A stretch of DNA of 64,000 bases from CAVSJA01 sp963728145 (GTDB lineage: Bacteria > Bacteroidota > Bacteroidia > Chitinophagales > Chitinophagaceae), in NCBI GenBank assembly GCA_963728145.1, contig CAVSJA010000003.1, positions 1 to 64,000 on the forward strand, written 5' to 3'. The notes below the pieces were generated by a model. That model saw only the letters and a program-made list of their open reading frames with translations, was not told the origin of the DNA and made no database searches. Shown in pieces: positions 43,565 through 51,832 of this stretch (position 1 is the first letter of the stretch; every line of letters begins with the position of its first letter). Made by a program: the position numbers and the translations under genes.

Positions 43565-44299
43565 GCCAATCCTCAAAAAAATCGGGAATCTGAATAATAA
43601 CTTCCCCTCCGTATCGGGCCAGGCCTTGATCAGTTGCGGCAGGTACTCATCTACGAGGTCATAGTTATGCATTCGTTGAAAATTCATCACACTTGACCAG
43701 GATTGAAGGTATCCTGCCAATTGCATAAGATGCCATTCAACCGGAAACTCAAAACGCCGTCCTGGAAGTTCATCGAAGGGAAAATGAACGGTTCTGTATT
43801 CCTCATCAATAAATCGTCTCTCCGGGTCCCAATACTTTCCTACAATGGCCTTATAAAAGTAATCGATGCATTCATTCACAGTAGGAAAATCACAAAAGGG
43901 GATATTATAACCCCAGATTGCAATGATTCCATCCTTTTTAGCAACACGCTTTACTTCTCTTGCAAAACTTGCCGCCTTAAACCAGTGATATGCCTGCGAA
44001 ACAGTGATAAGGTCAAAATAATTATCCTGGAACGGTGTATGTTCAGCACTTGAAACTGAATAGCTGATGTTTTGTTTTGGAATAGCGAGTGCTAATTGTT
44101 TTTCACTGTGATCAGTAGCGAAAACTTTTTCAAAATGGTCTGCGAGAAGAACAGCCGCCTGGCCGTTTCCGGTAGCACAGTCCCACGCTCTTTCTTTCTT
44201 CTTCACAAATTGAAGAATATAGTTGATCAACTCAGGAGGATAGGACGGTCGATAGCTCGCATATAAAGTAGCCTGGTCTGAAAACCTGTCCTTGGCCAT
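43541..44299 (-). CDS. class I SAM-dependent methyltransferase (type 11)
   Basis: The 252-residue enzyme has RAWDCATGNGQAAVLLADHF (SAM loop), VFATDHSEKQLALA, FQDNYFDLITVSQAYHWF and REVKRVAKKDGIIAIWGYN. It resembles the Methyltransf_11 group of trans-aconitate or small-molecule methylases, with the substrate unknown. The last seven residues KAIGNGQ and the stop codon are encoded by the GGCAAT-type intergenic repeat, so the C-terminus was probably reshaped by the repeat. Confidence 0.9.
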   Translation of the reverse strand: MAKDRFSDQATLYASYRPSYPPELINYILQFVKKKERAWDCATGNGQAAVLLADHFEKVFATDHSEKQLALAIPKQNISYSVSSAEHTPFQDNYFDLITVSQAYHWFKAASFAREVKRVAKKDGIIAIWGYNIPFCDFPTVNECIDYFYKAIVGKYWDPERRFIDEEYRTVHFPFDELPGRRFEFPVEWHLMQLAGYLQSWSSVMNFQRMHNYDLVDEYLPQLIKAWPDTEGKLLFRFPIFLRIGKAIGNGQ

Positions 44300-44335
44300 A
44301 TCACTGAATGTGGATGAATAAAAAATTGTCTACGA

Positions 44336-44983
44336 TCAAGACAATTTCAATTGCTTTATTGTTGCTTTCGGATCTGCGGAGCGAAATACAGTATTGCCTG
44401 CAACGAGTACATGCGCACCTGCATCGATTATTGATTTCGCATTTTCCAATGTAACACCCCCGTCGATCTCGATTTTCACATCCAGCTTATTATCATCAAT
44501 CATTTTCCGCAGTTTCCGGATCTTATCATATGTACGGGGAATGAAGGATTGACCCCCGAATCCTGGATTTACACTCATGATAAGAGCCAGGTCAATATTC
44601 GAAAGTACATCTTCAAGCAATTCAACCGGAGTGGAGGGATTCAAAGCGACTCCGGCTTTCATTCCAAGGCTCTTGATCTGTTGAATATTTCTATGAAGAT
44701 GTGGGCAGGCTTCGTAATGAACAGTAAGAATATCAGCTCCCGCTTTTTTGAATTGCTCGGCAAAATTTCCCGGTTCTTCGATCATCAGGTGTACATCACA
44801 AATCTTCTTTGTCTGCTTACGGATGAATTCAATGATCATTGGACCGAAAGTAATATTGGGTACAAACCGCCCATCCATTACATCGAGGTGAAACCAGTCT
44901 GCCTCACTTTCGTTCAGCATCTGGCAGTCTCTTTCTAGATTTATGAAGTTGGCGGAGAGTAAAGAAGGGGCGATGATGGGCAT
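44336..44983 (-). CDS. rpe: ribulose-phosphate 3-epimerase
   Basis: Rpe interconverts ribulose 5-phosphate and xylulose 5-phosphate. The 215-residue TIM barrel has IIAPSLLSANFINLERD, DWFHLDVMDGRFVPNITFG (metal-site His and Asp), CDVHLMIEEP, VNPGFGGQSFI and IEIDGGVTLENAKSIIDAGA. It is separate from other pentose phosphate genes. Confidence 0.97.
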   Translation of the reverse strand: MPIIAPSLLSANFINLERDCQMLNESEADWFHLDVMDGRFVPNITFGPMIIEFIRKQTKKICDVHLMIEEPGNFAEQFKKAGADILTVHYEACPHLHRNIQQIKSLGMKAGVALNPSTPVELLEDVLSNIDLALIMSVNPGFGGQSFIPRTYDKIRKLRKMIDDNKLDVKIEIDGGVTLENAKSIIDAGAHVLVAGNTVFRSADPKATIKQLKLS

Positions 44984-45053
44984 TAGAGAAATTAGGTTTT
45001 AGAAGGTTCCCGCTTTCGAAGGTCCCCACGTTCGTGAGGATGACGACGGCAAT

Positions 45054-46052
45054 TTATGAATTTTTCAGTCTTCTCAATGCATCACGTGCTTGTGTAAAGG
45101 TTTTATCAAGCGTGTACGCTCTCTGGTAATTGGCGATTGCCTGTTCTTTACGGTTTGTTGCTTCATAGCAACGCCCCATCCAGTAATAAGAATCCGGATA
45201 AGTATTGGAAACGGTTGCTGCAAGTGTGAAAGTCTCCAGCGCTTCATCATAATTCTTTTGCTCGTAAAGAATAATGCCTTTATCGAGGTAAGCCTCAATG
45301 AATTTCCAATCTCGCTTTATCGTTTCGTCAAAAAGCTTGATCGCTTTATCGTACTGCTTCGTATTAAAATAATAAGTGCCTTTGATATACCAGGGATCAA
45401 CGCTTACCAATGCTGTATCTCTTCTGATCATCGAATCGCATATTGCTATTGCTTTGGGGTTTGAGTTTGATGCATAAATATTTGCCAGGTTGATACCAAT
45501 ATAGTCGATTGGCTGAAGAGCATATGCCTTTTCAAGAGCTTTTATAGCGGCCGAAGTGTCATCTGTTCTTGCCAAAAGCATCCCTTTATCAAACCACGCT
45601 TCAAAATTGCTACTGTCTTTTTGAAGTATTGAATCGAGTTGTGCAAGGGCCTGCTCAGGTTTTCCTATTTCCATATACACTTCTCCGAGTCGCCTGTTGA
45701 ATTCATGATTCTCGGGATATTTTTGGATGCACTCTTTTAATAACTGGATTGCAGGGTTCATCTCACCAATCAGTAATAAATTGGAGATGTATTCAAGTGC
45801 AGTTGCTTCGTTCGGGGCAATCTCCCAGGCCTTTTTGTAATCCGCCGTGGCTATTTCGTGGCGGTTATTCTGTGAAAGCAATAATCCCCTTTTTAGATGA
45901 AGCTGAGCATCGTTCGGGAAACGGTTGATGCTGTCCGTTAAACCCGCATAAGGTGGTTCCTTCAAAATCTTATCACTCCTTATCCCGCTGTCTAATCCAC
46001 AACCAGTTGCCAAAATCAAGAGATAAAGAGGTAAGCTTTTCAATATTTTCAT
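45054..46052 (-). CDS. TPR-repeat lipoprotein
   Basis: The 332-residue protein has a lipobox (LYLLILATGC, Cys18) and then about seven or eight tetratricopeptide repeats covering residues 35-330, for example HLKRGLLLSQNNRHEIATAD, FEAWFDKGMLLARTDDTSAA and SYYWMGRCYEATNRKEQAIA. It should be membrane-anchored and act through protein contacts. No specific partner is indicated. Confidence 0.9.
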   Translation of the reverse strand: MKILKSLPLYLLILATGCGLDSGIRSDKILKEPPYAGLTDSINRFPNDAQLHLKRGLLLSQNNRHEIATADYKKAWEIAPNEATALEYISNLLLIGEMNPAIQLLKECIQKYPENHEFNRRLGEVYMEIGKPEQALAQLDSILQKDSSNFEAWFDKGMLLARTDDTSAAIKALEKAYALQPIDYIGINLANIYASNSNPKAIAICDSMIRRDTALVSVDPWYIKGTYYFNTKQYDKAIKLFDETIKRDWKFIEAYLDKGIILYEQKNYDEALETFTLAATVSNTYPDSYYWMGRCYEATNRKEQAIANYQRAYTLDKTFTQARDALRRLKNS

Positions 46053-46123
46053 GAGTGCAAAACTAACCGATTTTGGTCAGGGGGTTCTGACAAAATCCTG
46101 ACAATAAAAATTGAACACGGAAA

Positions 46124-46131
46124 TACCTTTG
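46124..46131 (+). promoter_or_regulatory. probable -7 promoter box
   Basis: TACCTTTG matches TAnnTTTG exactly and lies 46 bases before the ATG at 46178. A good TTTG at the -33 spacing is not seen. Confidence 0.5.
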
Positions 46132-46177
46132 TTCGCTTTTAAAATTTAAATTGAATACCCCTAATAAACGCTTTGGA

Positions 46178-47281
46178 ATGAAAAAATTTGTTGCCGTTTT
46201 GTTAATAGTTCCCGTTGTATTGTTTTGCATCAGTGCATTCAAGATATCGGAAATGCCTGCTAAGACTTCGTTTGCGGATACGCTTCATTATCCCGAAGAG
46301 GTGCATCTTAAGAACATTCGTCAATTGACTTTTGGAGGTGATAACGCTGAAGCCTATTTCAGTTTTGATGGCAAATGGTTGGTTTTTCAAAAGACAAATC
46401 CAAAAGAAAACATAGCCTGCGATCAGATCTACGTTGCCAAAATTCCGACAAGCCCAAATGAAAAATTTGAGCCTAAGTTGGTAAGTACAGGCAAGGGCAG
46501 AACAACATGTGGAGCATTCACAAAAGATGACAAACATATAATCTTTGCGTCCACACATTTGGGAAGCAATGATTGTCCTCCGGTTCCTGATCGCACTAAA
46601 TATGGCGGCAAGTATATCTGGCCTTTGTACGATAGCTACGATATTTTCATGGCAGACCTTAATGGAAAGATTGTAAAACAACTTACCAATTCAAAAGGTT
46701 ATGATGCTGAAGCAACGCTATCACCCGATGGAAGCAAAATGATCTATACAAGCACAAAGGATGGTGATATCGATCTGTACATAATGGATCTGAAAACAGG
46801 AAAGGAAAAAAGGATAACCACCGATCTGGGTTATGATGGCGGGGCATGGTTTAGCCCCGATGGAAAAAAATTGATCTGGCGTGCTTCTCGTCCAAAAACC
46901 GAAACGGAAATAAAAGAGTACAAGGATCTGCTGGCAGAAAATTTGGTTGCGCCAACCAGTATGGAGGTATTTATATCAAATGCTGATGGAACGAATGTGA
47001 GGCAAGTGAGCAAATTTGGCCAGGCTAATTGGGCACCTGCGTATATGCCCGACAGCAGGCGAATCATTTTCGCAAGTAATCATGAATACAGAAGGGGATT
47101 TCCTTTCAATATGTATACAATGAATGAGCAAGGCGGCGAACTCACCAGGATCAGCCGCGACAAAGGCTTTGATGCATTTCCCATGTTCAGCCCCGACGGA
47201 AAGCAAATTGTATTCTGCAGCAACCGCAATAATGGAGGGACCCGGGATACTAATATTTTTATTGCTGAGTGGGTGGAGTGA
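46178..47281 (+). CDS. secreted TolB/WD40-like PD40 beta-propeller protein
   Basis: The 367-residue protein has a signal-like N-terminus (MKKFVAVLLIVPVVLFCISA) and several PD40 blades: AEATLSPDGSKMIYTSTKDG, GGAWFSPDGKKLIWRASRP, WAPAYMPDSRRIIFASNHE and DAFPMFSPDGKQIVFCSNRN. This is the TolB-type propeller found in periplasmic and secreted proteins and in S9 peptidase N-termini. No peptidase domain follows. It may bind proteins or ligands. The ATG at 46178 follows a TTG frame start further upstream. Confidence 0.88.
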   Translation: MKKFVAVLLIVPVVLFCISAFKISEMPAKTSFADTLHYPEEVHLKNIRQLTFGGDNAEAYFSFDGKWLVFQKTNPKENIACDQIYVAKIPTSPNEKFEPKLVSTGKGRTTCGAFTKDDKHIIFASTHLGSNDCPPVPDRTKYGGKYIWPLYDSYDIFMADLNGKIVKQLTNSKGYDAEATLSPDGSKMIYTSTKDGDIDLYIMDLKTGKEKRITTDLGYDGGAWFSPDGKKLIWRASRPKTETEIKEYKDLLAENLVAPTSMEVFISNADGTNVRQVSKFGQANWAPAYMPDSRRIIFASNHEYRRGFPFNMYTMNEQGGELTRISRDKGFDAFPMFSPDGKQIVFCSNRNNGGTRDTNIFIAEWVE

Positions 47282-47282
47282 G

Positions 47283-47478
47283 GTTTGGTTGATAGGGTTG
47301 ACAGGGTTGACAAGGTTGACAAGGTTGACAAGGTTGACAAGGTTGACAAGGTTGACAAGGTTGACAAGGTTGACAAATTCAGTGAAGCCTTCAGAAGATT
47401 GAAGGCTTTTCCTATTTAAAATACGGGTTGGCAACTAATTCCCTTGTCAACCCTGTCAACTTTGTCAACTTGTCAACC
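47283..47478. repeat. tandem-unit hairpin, GGTTGACAAG family
   Basis: Eight or so nearly perfect 10-base units TTGACAAGGT run from 47288 to 47372. The opposite arm TTGTCAACCCTGTCAACTTT and TGTCAACTTGTCAACC lies at 47444-47478. A separate terminator hairpin sits in the loop. Confidence 0.88.
47385..47411 (+). terminator. intrinsic terminator in the loop of the repeat hairpin
   Basis: AAGCCTTCA (47385-47393) pairs with TGAAGGCTT (47400-47408), followed by TT. It is placed to end the propeller gene transcript. Confidence 0.7.
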
Positions 47479-47486
47479 TAAATTTG
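47479..47486 (+). promoter_or_regulatory. probable -7 promoter box
   Basis: TAAATTTG matches TAnnTTTG exactly and is placed at the edge of the GTTGAC repeat, upstream of the membrane protein gene. The nearest TTTG upstream is at 14 bases, shorter than usual. Confidence 0.45.
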
Positions 47487-47507
47487 TACTTAATCAAACT
47501 CATCCCC

Positions 47508-47945
47508 ATGTACAACGGTCTCCTTCACCTGCACAACGTCATGCGTTGGGTAATACTGCTGTTATTGCTCATAGCAATGTTTCAATCATTTTCAAGATCG
47601 GGTTCCGTTAGACAAACCAGTCTTTGGTTACTTATCTCCGCGCATATCACCTTTCTCCTCGGAGTATACCAATGGTTTGCCGGAGAATTGGGCTGGAAAA
47701 TGATTCAGAATACTGGAATTAGCCAGGTAATGAAGGCAGCCGGTCCGAGATTTTTTGCGATTGAGCACCCAATAGGAATGTTATTTGGAATTATCCTTAT
47801 TACAGTTGCCAGAGGAAAAGTAAAAGAAGGACGCCTTTCCTCTGCGTCATGGATCTACCTGATTGCATTAGTAATCATTCTTCTAGTAGTTCCATGGCCA
47901 TTCAGGGAAGGAGTGGGAAGGCCGTGGTTCCCTGGAGTTAAATAG
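47508..47945 (+). CDS. four-helix membrane protein (cytochrome b-like, DUF-type)
   Basis: The 145-residue protein starts MYNGLLHLHNVMRWVILLLL and has four transmembrane segments (about 9-27, 38-58, 83-101, 112-131). Histidines in HLHNVMRW, SAHITF and AIEHPIGM lie in the membrane and could bind haem, but this is inference. TAAATTTG at 47479-47486, an exact match to the Bacteroidota promoter box, lies 22 bases upstream. No named function is known to me. Confidence 0.8.
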   Translation: MYNGLLHLHNVMRWVILLLLLIAMFQSFSRSGSVRQTSLWLLISAHITFLLGVYQWFAGELGWKMIQNTGISQVMKAAGPRFFAIEHPIGMLFGIILITVARGKVKEGRLSSASWIYLIALVIILLVVPWPFREGVGRPWFPGVK

Positions 47946-47949
47946 AACT

Positions 47950-48032
47950 TTGGTTGATTGGTTAACTGGTTGATTAGTTAATTAGGTAACTAGTCAACCA
48001 GTTAACTAATCAACTAATCAACCAATCAACCC
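47950..48032. repeat. tandem-unit hairpin, GGTTGATTGGTTAAC family
   Basis: TTGATTGGTTAACTGGTTGA and GTTAATTAGGTAACTAG are mirrored by AACCAGTTAACTAATCAACT and AATCAACCAATCAACC. It lies between two convergent genes and is suited to act as a two-way terminator. Confidence 0.82.
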
Positions 48033-48036
48033 CCAA

Positions 48037-48462
48037 TTACTTGTTCGTTCTCGAAAATATTTTGCTGACGATCTTCCATTCGCCATTGATCTTAAGCAGA
48101 TTCATGTAATCGTACAGGATCGCTTGTTGCGTTTCGATCTTGAGCTTTGCATGTGCTGCATTTCCTTCAATATTCGTTGAAACAATTTCAATCTTCCGTC
48201 CGGATGGAGCGGGATTGGCTTTTACTCTTGAGATATAATCGGCGATGGGAACATCTTTGAATTCTCCGCTCTGATAATCGATATATTTCATTGTAGCCGT
48301 AGAATGAAATGCCTTTTCAACCCGGGCTCCATCCCCACTCATATAATTCTCCAGGCATTGTTTTACGCCTTCCTCTTCAGTTTTGTTTTGTGCAATCGTG
48401 TGGGAGGAAAAACAAATAAGGGTGATTGTTGTCAGGATAACCTGACTGAACCTGATTTTCAT
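48037..48462 (-). CDS. secreted nuclear-transport-factor-2-like protein (lumazine-binding-like)
   Basis: The 141-residue protein has a signal peptide (MKIRFSQVILTTITLICFSS, ending TIAQ) and an NTF2-type fold: EEEGVKQCLENYMSGDGARV, FHSTATMKYIDYQSGEFKDV, AHAKLKIETQQAILYDYMNL and LKINGEWKIVSKIFSR. These proteins are often called putative lumazine-binding, without proof. A second, unrelated NTF2-like gene is at 50661. Confidence 0.88.
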   Translation of the reverse strand: MKIRFSQVILTTITLICFSSHTIAQNKTEEEGVKQCLENYMSGDGARVEKAFHSTATMKYIDYQSGEFKDVPIADYISRVKANPAPSGRKIEIVSTNIEGNAAHAKLKIETQQAILYDYMNLLKINGEWKIVSKIFSRTNK

Positions 48463-48552
48463 GGTAATTATTTTTATGAATAATCTCCTTGAAGATAGGT
48501 TTGTGACAGGAAATTTTAGAGAGATTTGGATGATCGGCTGATCGGCGGTTAT

Positions 48553-49686
48553 CTACCCATTAAACGAAGGTTTCATAATCTTAAAAAATTGTTGCATCTC
48601 ATCAAGCGTACCAATACTTAGCCGGCACCATTTTCCATCCGGATAAGTATTTGAACGGAGGGCAACATTCTTCTTCATCATGTCTTGTGCAAAATCGCCG
48701 GCATAATTGCCGAGTGAAAAGAAAATAAAATTTGTATAGGAAGGAATAGCCCGCAGATTCATTTTCTTTAATTCTGCCATTGCATAGTTGCGTGCTTCAG
48801 CGTTCTTCTGTTTGCTCATCTTGCAATGAGAAAGATCTTTCAGGCACTCCATTGCTGCCCCTTGCGCGATTGTACTAACCGCTAATTGGGAGCTGGCAAA
48901 GAAATTCGGCTCCAATTTATTTATCAAATCAGGATGAGCCATAATAAAACCAACACGCATGCCGGCCATTCCAAAGACCTTTGAGAAAGTTCTCACGATA
49001 ATGATCCTCGGATTATACTCAATCAACTGTACCATGGATTCATTATCCGGAGCATCGAGAAAATCGATATAGGCTTCATCTACTACCACGACAGCCTTCT
49101 TACTCGCCTCTTCACAAAAACTCTTAATTACTGAAGGCTTTAACATCGTACCTGTTGGATTTGCAGGATTGACCAGGTAAACAAGTTGGGTTTTGTCATT
49201 GATCGCCGATAGCATCGCAGGCAAATCATGAACTTTATCGTAGTTAAGCGGAATCTCGATCACTTCAGTACCGATCTTCTTTGCAGTATTTGGAAGAATG
49301 CCAAAAGTTGGATTGGCGGTTACAATATTTCCTTTATTGAAATGCCTTGCCAGCATGTTCAATGCCTCTCCGGAACCTGCGGTTATTAGCAGGTGATCCT
49401 CTTTCAATCCATAAAACGAAGCAAGATCCTTTCTAAATGACTGCAACCTCGCAACATTGAAAGGATATCGATTTCCAAATCCGATCATATCCATGATCGC
49501 TTGCCGCGCTAGTGGCGATAACCCATATGGATTCTCATTCGAACCAAGATTGAGTATACCTTTTTCACTTCCCCAGTTCCTTGGAAGATAATCTTCGCCT
49601 CCGATTGAATGCAGTGAAAAACCTAATCCTAATGCGGCTAATGAACTTCTCTTTAGCCATTCACGGCGGGCTATGTCTTGCGGCAT
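48553..49686 (-). CDS. HisC-like PLP aminotransferase with a Tat-type signal
   Basis: The 377-residue protein begins with RREWLKRSSLAALGLGFSLH, a twin-arginine-like signal, then a fold-type I aminotransferase: NLGSNENPYGLSPLARQ, ITAGSGEALNMLARHF, YLVNPANPTGTML, VVVDEAYIDFL and the PLP lysine in IVRTFSKVFGMAGMRVGF. It resembles HisC paralogues but would work outside the cytoplasm, so it is probably not the biosynthetic enzyme, which is at 18001. The substrate is unknown. Confidence 0.88.
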   Translation of the reverse strand: MPQDIARREWLKRSSLAALGLGFSLHSIGGEDYLPRNWGSEKGILNLGSNENPYGLSPLARQAIMDMIGFGNRYPFNVARLQSFRKDLASFYGLKEDHLLITAGSGEALNMLARHFNKGNIVTANPTFGILPNTAKKIGTEVIEIPLNYDKVHDLPAMLSAINDKTQLVYLVNPANPTGTMLKPSVIKSFCEEASKKAVVVVDEAYIDFLDAPDNESMVQLIEYNPRIIIVRTFSKVFGMAGMRVGFIMAHPDLINKLEPNFFASSQLAVSTIAQGAAMECLKDLSHCKMSKQKNAEARNYAMAELKKMNLRAIPSYTNFIFFSLGNYAGDFAQDMMKKNVALRSNTYPDGKWCRLSIGTLDEMQQFFKIMKPSFNG

Positions 49687-49739
49687 AAGCAGGAATTGAT
49701 AAGTGGAACAATCTAATGCTAATGAAAGCTACGAAAAAA

Positions 49740-49872
49740 GAAAGGAATTCGGAATTTGGCATTGGGAATTTGGTGGATAGGACTTGAGCTGGTAAGCATT
49801 TTCATATATTATGATAAGACCTTTAATCCCAATCCTTAATCCTCCATTCCGAACTCCTATTCCAAACACCGC
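49740..49872. repeat. imperfect hairpin of TTTGG-type units
   Basis: GGAATTTGGCATTGGGAATT and a looser complement, CCTCCATTCCGAACTCCTAT and TCCAAACACCG, flank an AT-rich centre. It is less regular than the other hairpins. Confidence 0.45.
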
Positions 49873-49892
49873 CCAGGCAGGACTTTGAAATT

Positions 49893-50210
49893 TCAATAAT
49901 TCAATTCATGCCTCAAATCAAAATGTTTTGATCGATCATCATAGCGAATCAGGAGTTGTTGGGCTTTTGGATGCACTACCGCTTTTTCATAATCCTCTCC
50001 CGCAAATTGACGGATCTTGTCAAGACTATCAAACCACATGATGGTAATGAATTCAACTTCTGATCCTTTGTTAAGTCTTAGCAATTGAAATTTTCTGTAC
50101 CCATCGATGTTTTTCTTTTCGATAGAAGGTAGAAACTCCGTCTTTAAGAAATTTTCGTAAGCATCAGCATTTTCAGGAAGCGTGTATCCCTGCCAAACTC
50201 TTGCAACCAT
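49893..50210 (-). CDS. antibiotic biosynthesis monooxygenase-like (ABM) protein
   Basis: The 105-residue protein has the ferredoxin-like ABM pattern MVARVWQGYTLPENADAYEN, GYRKFQLLRLNKGSEVEFIT and MWFDSLDKIRQFAGEDYEKA. Family members are small, cofactor-free monooxygenases or related dimeric proteins. It lies 11 bases after the paralogue at 50222 and is probably cotranscribed with it. Confidence 0.85.
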   Translation of the reverse strand: MVARVWQGYTLPENADAYENFLKTEFLPSIEKKNIDGYRKFQLLRLNKGSEVEFITIMWFDSLDKIRQFAGEDYEKAVVHPKAQQLLIRYDDRSKHFDLRHELNY

Positions 50211-50221
50211 TGTGAATTGAT

Positions 50222-50521
50222 TTATGTGAAGACTTCATAATGTACAACCCCAGGTTCAAATTCCAGCAACCATTTCTGATCTTCTTCGTAGTAATGAGCT
50301 TTTTCAATATCCTTTCCTGCAAAAGCCTCAATTGATTTCAGGTCATCCCACCAGGACGCTGCCCAGACATGAGTAATGTCCCCTTCTGTTTTTTGCCAGT
50401 ATTGAGCTCCTTTGTTTCCTGGAGTAGCCAGGTAGTCTGTCATACCAGTACGGAAAACAAAGTCGCGATATTCATCGGCATGAATAGTTTTTATCTTTCC
50501 GTGCCAGATTCGAATTATCAT
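50222..50521 (-). CDS. antibiotic biosynthesis monooxygenase-like (ABM) protein, paralogue
   Basis: The 99-residue protein has the same pattern as its neighbour: MIIRIWHGKIKTIHADEYRD, AQYWQKTEGDITHVWAASWW and DDLKSIEAFAGKDIEKAHYY. The conserved WWDDL and FAGKDIEKA segments suggest a duplicated pair. I used the ATG at 50521. Function unknown. Confidence 0.85.
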   Translation of the reverse strand: MIIRIWHGKIKTIHADEYRDFVFRTGMTDYLATPGNKGAQYWQKTEGDITHVWAASWWDDLKSIEAFAGKDIEKAHYYEEDQKWLLEFEPGVVHYEVFT

Positions 50522-50660
50522 GTCAAATAAGATTAAGTACAATTTATGGTGAAAAAACCTTGCCTGATTTTTTCATGTTTCTAAAATAGCAAGAATTCTA
50601 AGCTTCCTTCAAGCAGTCCATTTTAGTTTCGCTTTATTATTATTTAATTAAACTTTAGTT

Positions 50661-51128
50661 ATGAAAAGAGTCTTGCTATTGTCAGCAATTAGTGCTTTAA
50701 GCCTTTCCATTTTTTCCCAGGGCAAAAGTATAAAAGATGAGAACAATGATCGAGAAGTGTTAAGGAGAATCAATGAACAGTTTATCCGGAATTATTTGAA
50801 TAACGATACGATCGGCCACAATAAGATCATTCATCCAACAAAATTCTTACTGATCAGATCCGACGGCAGCCTGATGAATCGCAGGGACTATATGCTGGAA
50901 TGGTCACATGGATACGATAAAGACAACATGCCGGAATTCGCAATGCTTGATCCAATTATCAGGGTATTCGGTGATATGGCCGTCATTGTTGCCAAAACAA
51001 AATTCAAATACAAAAAGAATGGCGAATGGATAATCGGGGAGAGCAGGTATTCGGATACATATATCAGGGAGAATGGGGAATGGAGATGCGTACATGTGCA
51101 GTTGACCAAAATAGTGAATGGTGAATAG
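50661..51128 (+). CDS. secreted NTF2/SnoaL-like protein (DUF4440-type)
   Basis: The 155-residue protein has a signal peptide (MKRVLLLSAISALSLSIFSQ) and an NTF2-like domain: VLRRINEQFIRNYLNNDTIG, FLLIRSDGSLMNRRDYMLEW, DMAVIVAKTKFKYKKNGEW and ENGEWRCVHVQLTKI. The last residues KIVNGE and the TAG stop are encoded by the first unit of the TGAATGG-type repeat that follows. Confidence 0.88.
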   Translation: MKRVLLLSAISALSLSIFSQGKSIKDENNDREVLRRINEQFIRNYLNNDTIGHNKIIHPTKFLLIRSDGSLMNRRDYMLEWSHGYDKDNMPEFAMLDPIIRVFGDMAVIVAKTKFKYKKNGEWIIGESRYSDTYIRENGEWRCVHVQLTKIVNGE

Positions 51129-51262
51129 TGAATGGTCAATGGTGAATGGTCAATGGTGAATGGTGAATTGTTGCTAATCAATGGGGAAATAGACAATAGC
51201 TATAACCATACATTTAATATGTCCTATTTACCATTGACCATTCACTATTCACCATTCACTCA
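51111..51262. repeat. tandem-unit hairpin, TGAATGG family
   Basis: GTGAATGGTGAATAGTGAAT and AATGGTGAATGGTCAATGG form the left arm; ATTGACCATTCACTATTCAC and CATTCACTC form the right arm, with the centre holding AT-rich sequence. The left arm includes the last codons of the gene ending at 51128, and the right arm reaches the 3' end of the gene at 51260. Confidence 0.85.
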
Positions 51263-51805
51263 TCCTCTACTACCTAACTCTACCACATCACAATCCTTAA
51301 TATCTTTTCCATCAATTGTAAAACGAACTACCGTTCTCACTTTATGCCAACCCAGTTTTCCTGCAGCGCCGGGATTCATGTGCAGGCAATTCAATTGATC
51401 GTCGTAGATGATTTTAAGAATATGCGAATGCGCGCTAATGAATAATTGCGATTGATTGGATTGAATTTCTTTAGCAACACCTGGCGCATAGCGTTTGGGA
51501 TAGCCGCCGATATGTTGCATGAAAACTTTTACATCCTCTACTTTGAAGTGAAGTTTTTCCGGATAAATACTGCGTATATCATATCCATCGATATTTCCGT
51601 AAACACCTCTTAGTATCTTATTCTCGCCTAAATGGTTTGTAATTGAATTTGCAATTTCAATACTTCCAAAATCGCCGGCATGCCAAATCTCGTCGCAATC
51701 TTTAAAATGAAGAAAGATGGCTTCGTCTAACCATCCATGTGTGTCTGCTAACAAGCCAATTCTTTTCAAGTAGATTAAGTTGGAGGCAAAAATAGCGTTA
51801 AGCAA
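51260..51805 (-). CDS. YfcE/MJ0936-type metallophosphoesterase
   Basis: The 181-residue protein has the metal motifs RIGLLADTHGW (Asp-x-His), DEIWHAGDFGS (Gly-Asp), VYGNIDG (Gly-Asn) and LFISAHSHI plus NPGAAG. It is a small calcineurin-like phosphodiesterase. The first motif lies close to the N-terminus; the true start may be a nearer non-ATG codon. It ends a run of six minus-strand genes from proB to here. Confidence 0.92.
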   Translation of the reverse strand: MLNAIFASNLIYLKRIGLLADTHGWLDEAIFLHFKDCDEIWHAGDFGSIEIANSITNHLGENKILRGVYGNIDGYDIRSIYPEKLHFKVEDVKVFMQHIGGYPKRYAPGVAKEIQSNQSQLFISAHSHILKIIYDDQLNCLHMNPGAAGKLGWHKVRTVVRFTIDGKDIKDCDVVELGSRG

Positions 51806-51832
51806 GCTGATCTATATCGCGATAGTAAATAA

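Noticed and set aside
47080..47434. Minus-strand frames with long STLSTLST or NLVNLVNLV runs
   Set aside because: They are translations of the GTTGACAAGG array in wrong frames and overlap a real gene.
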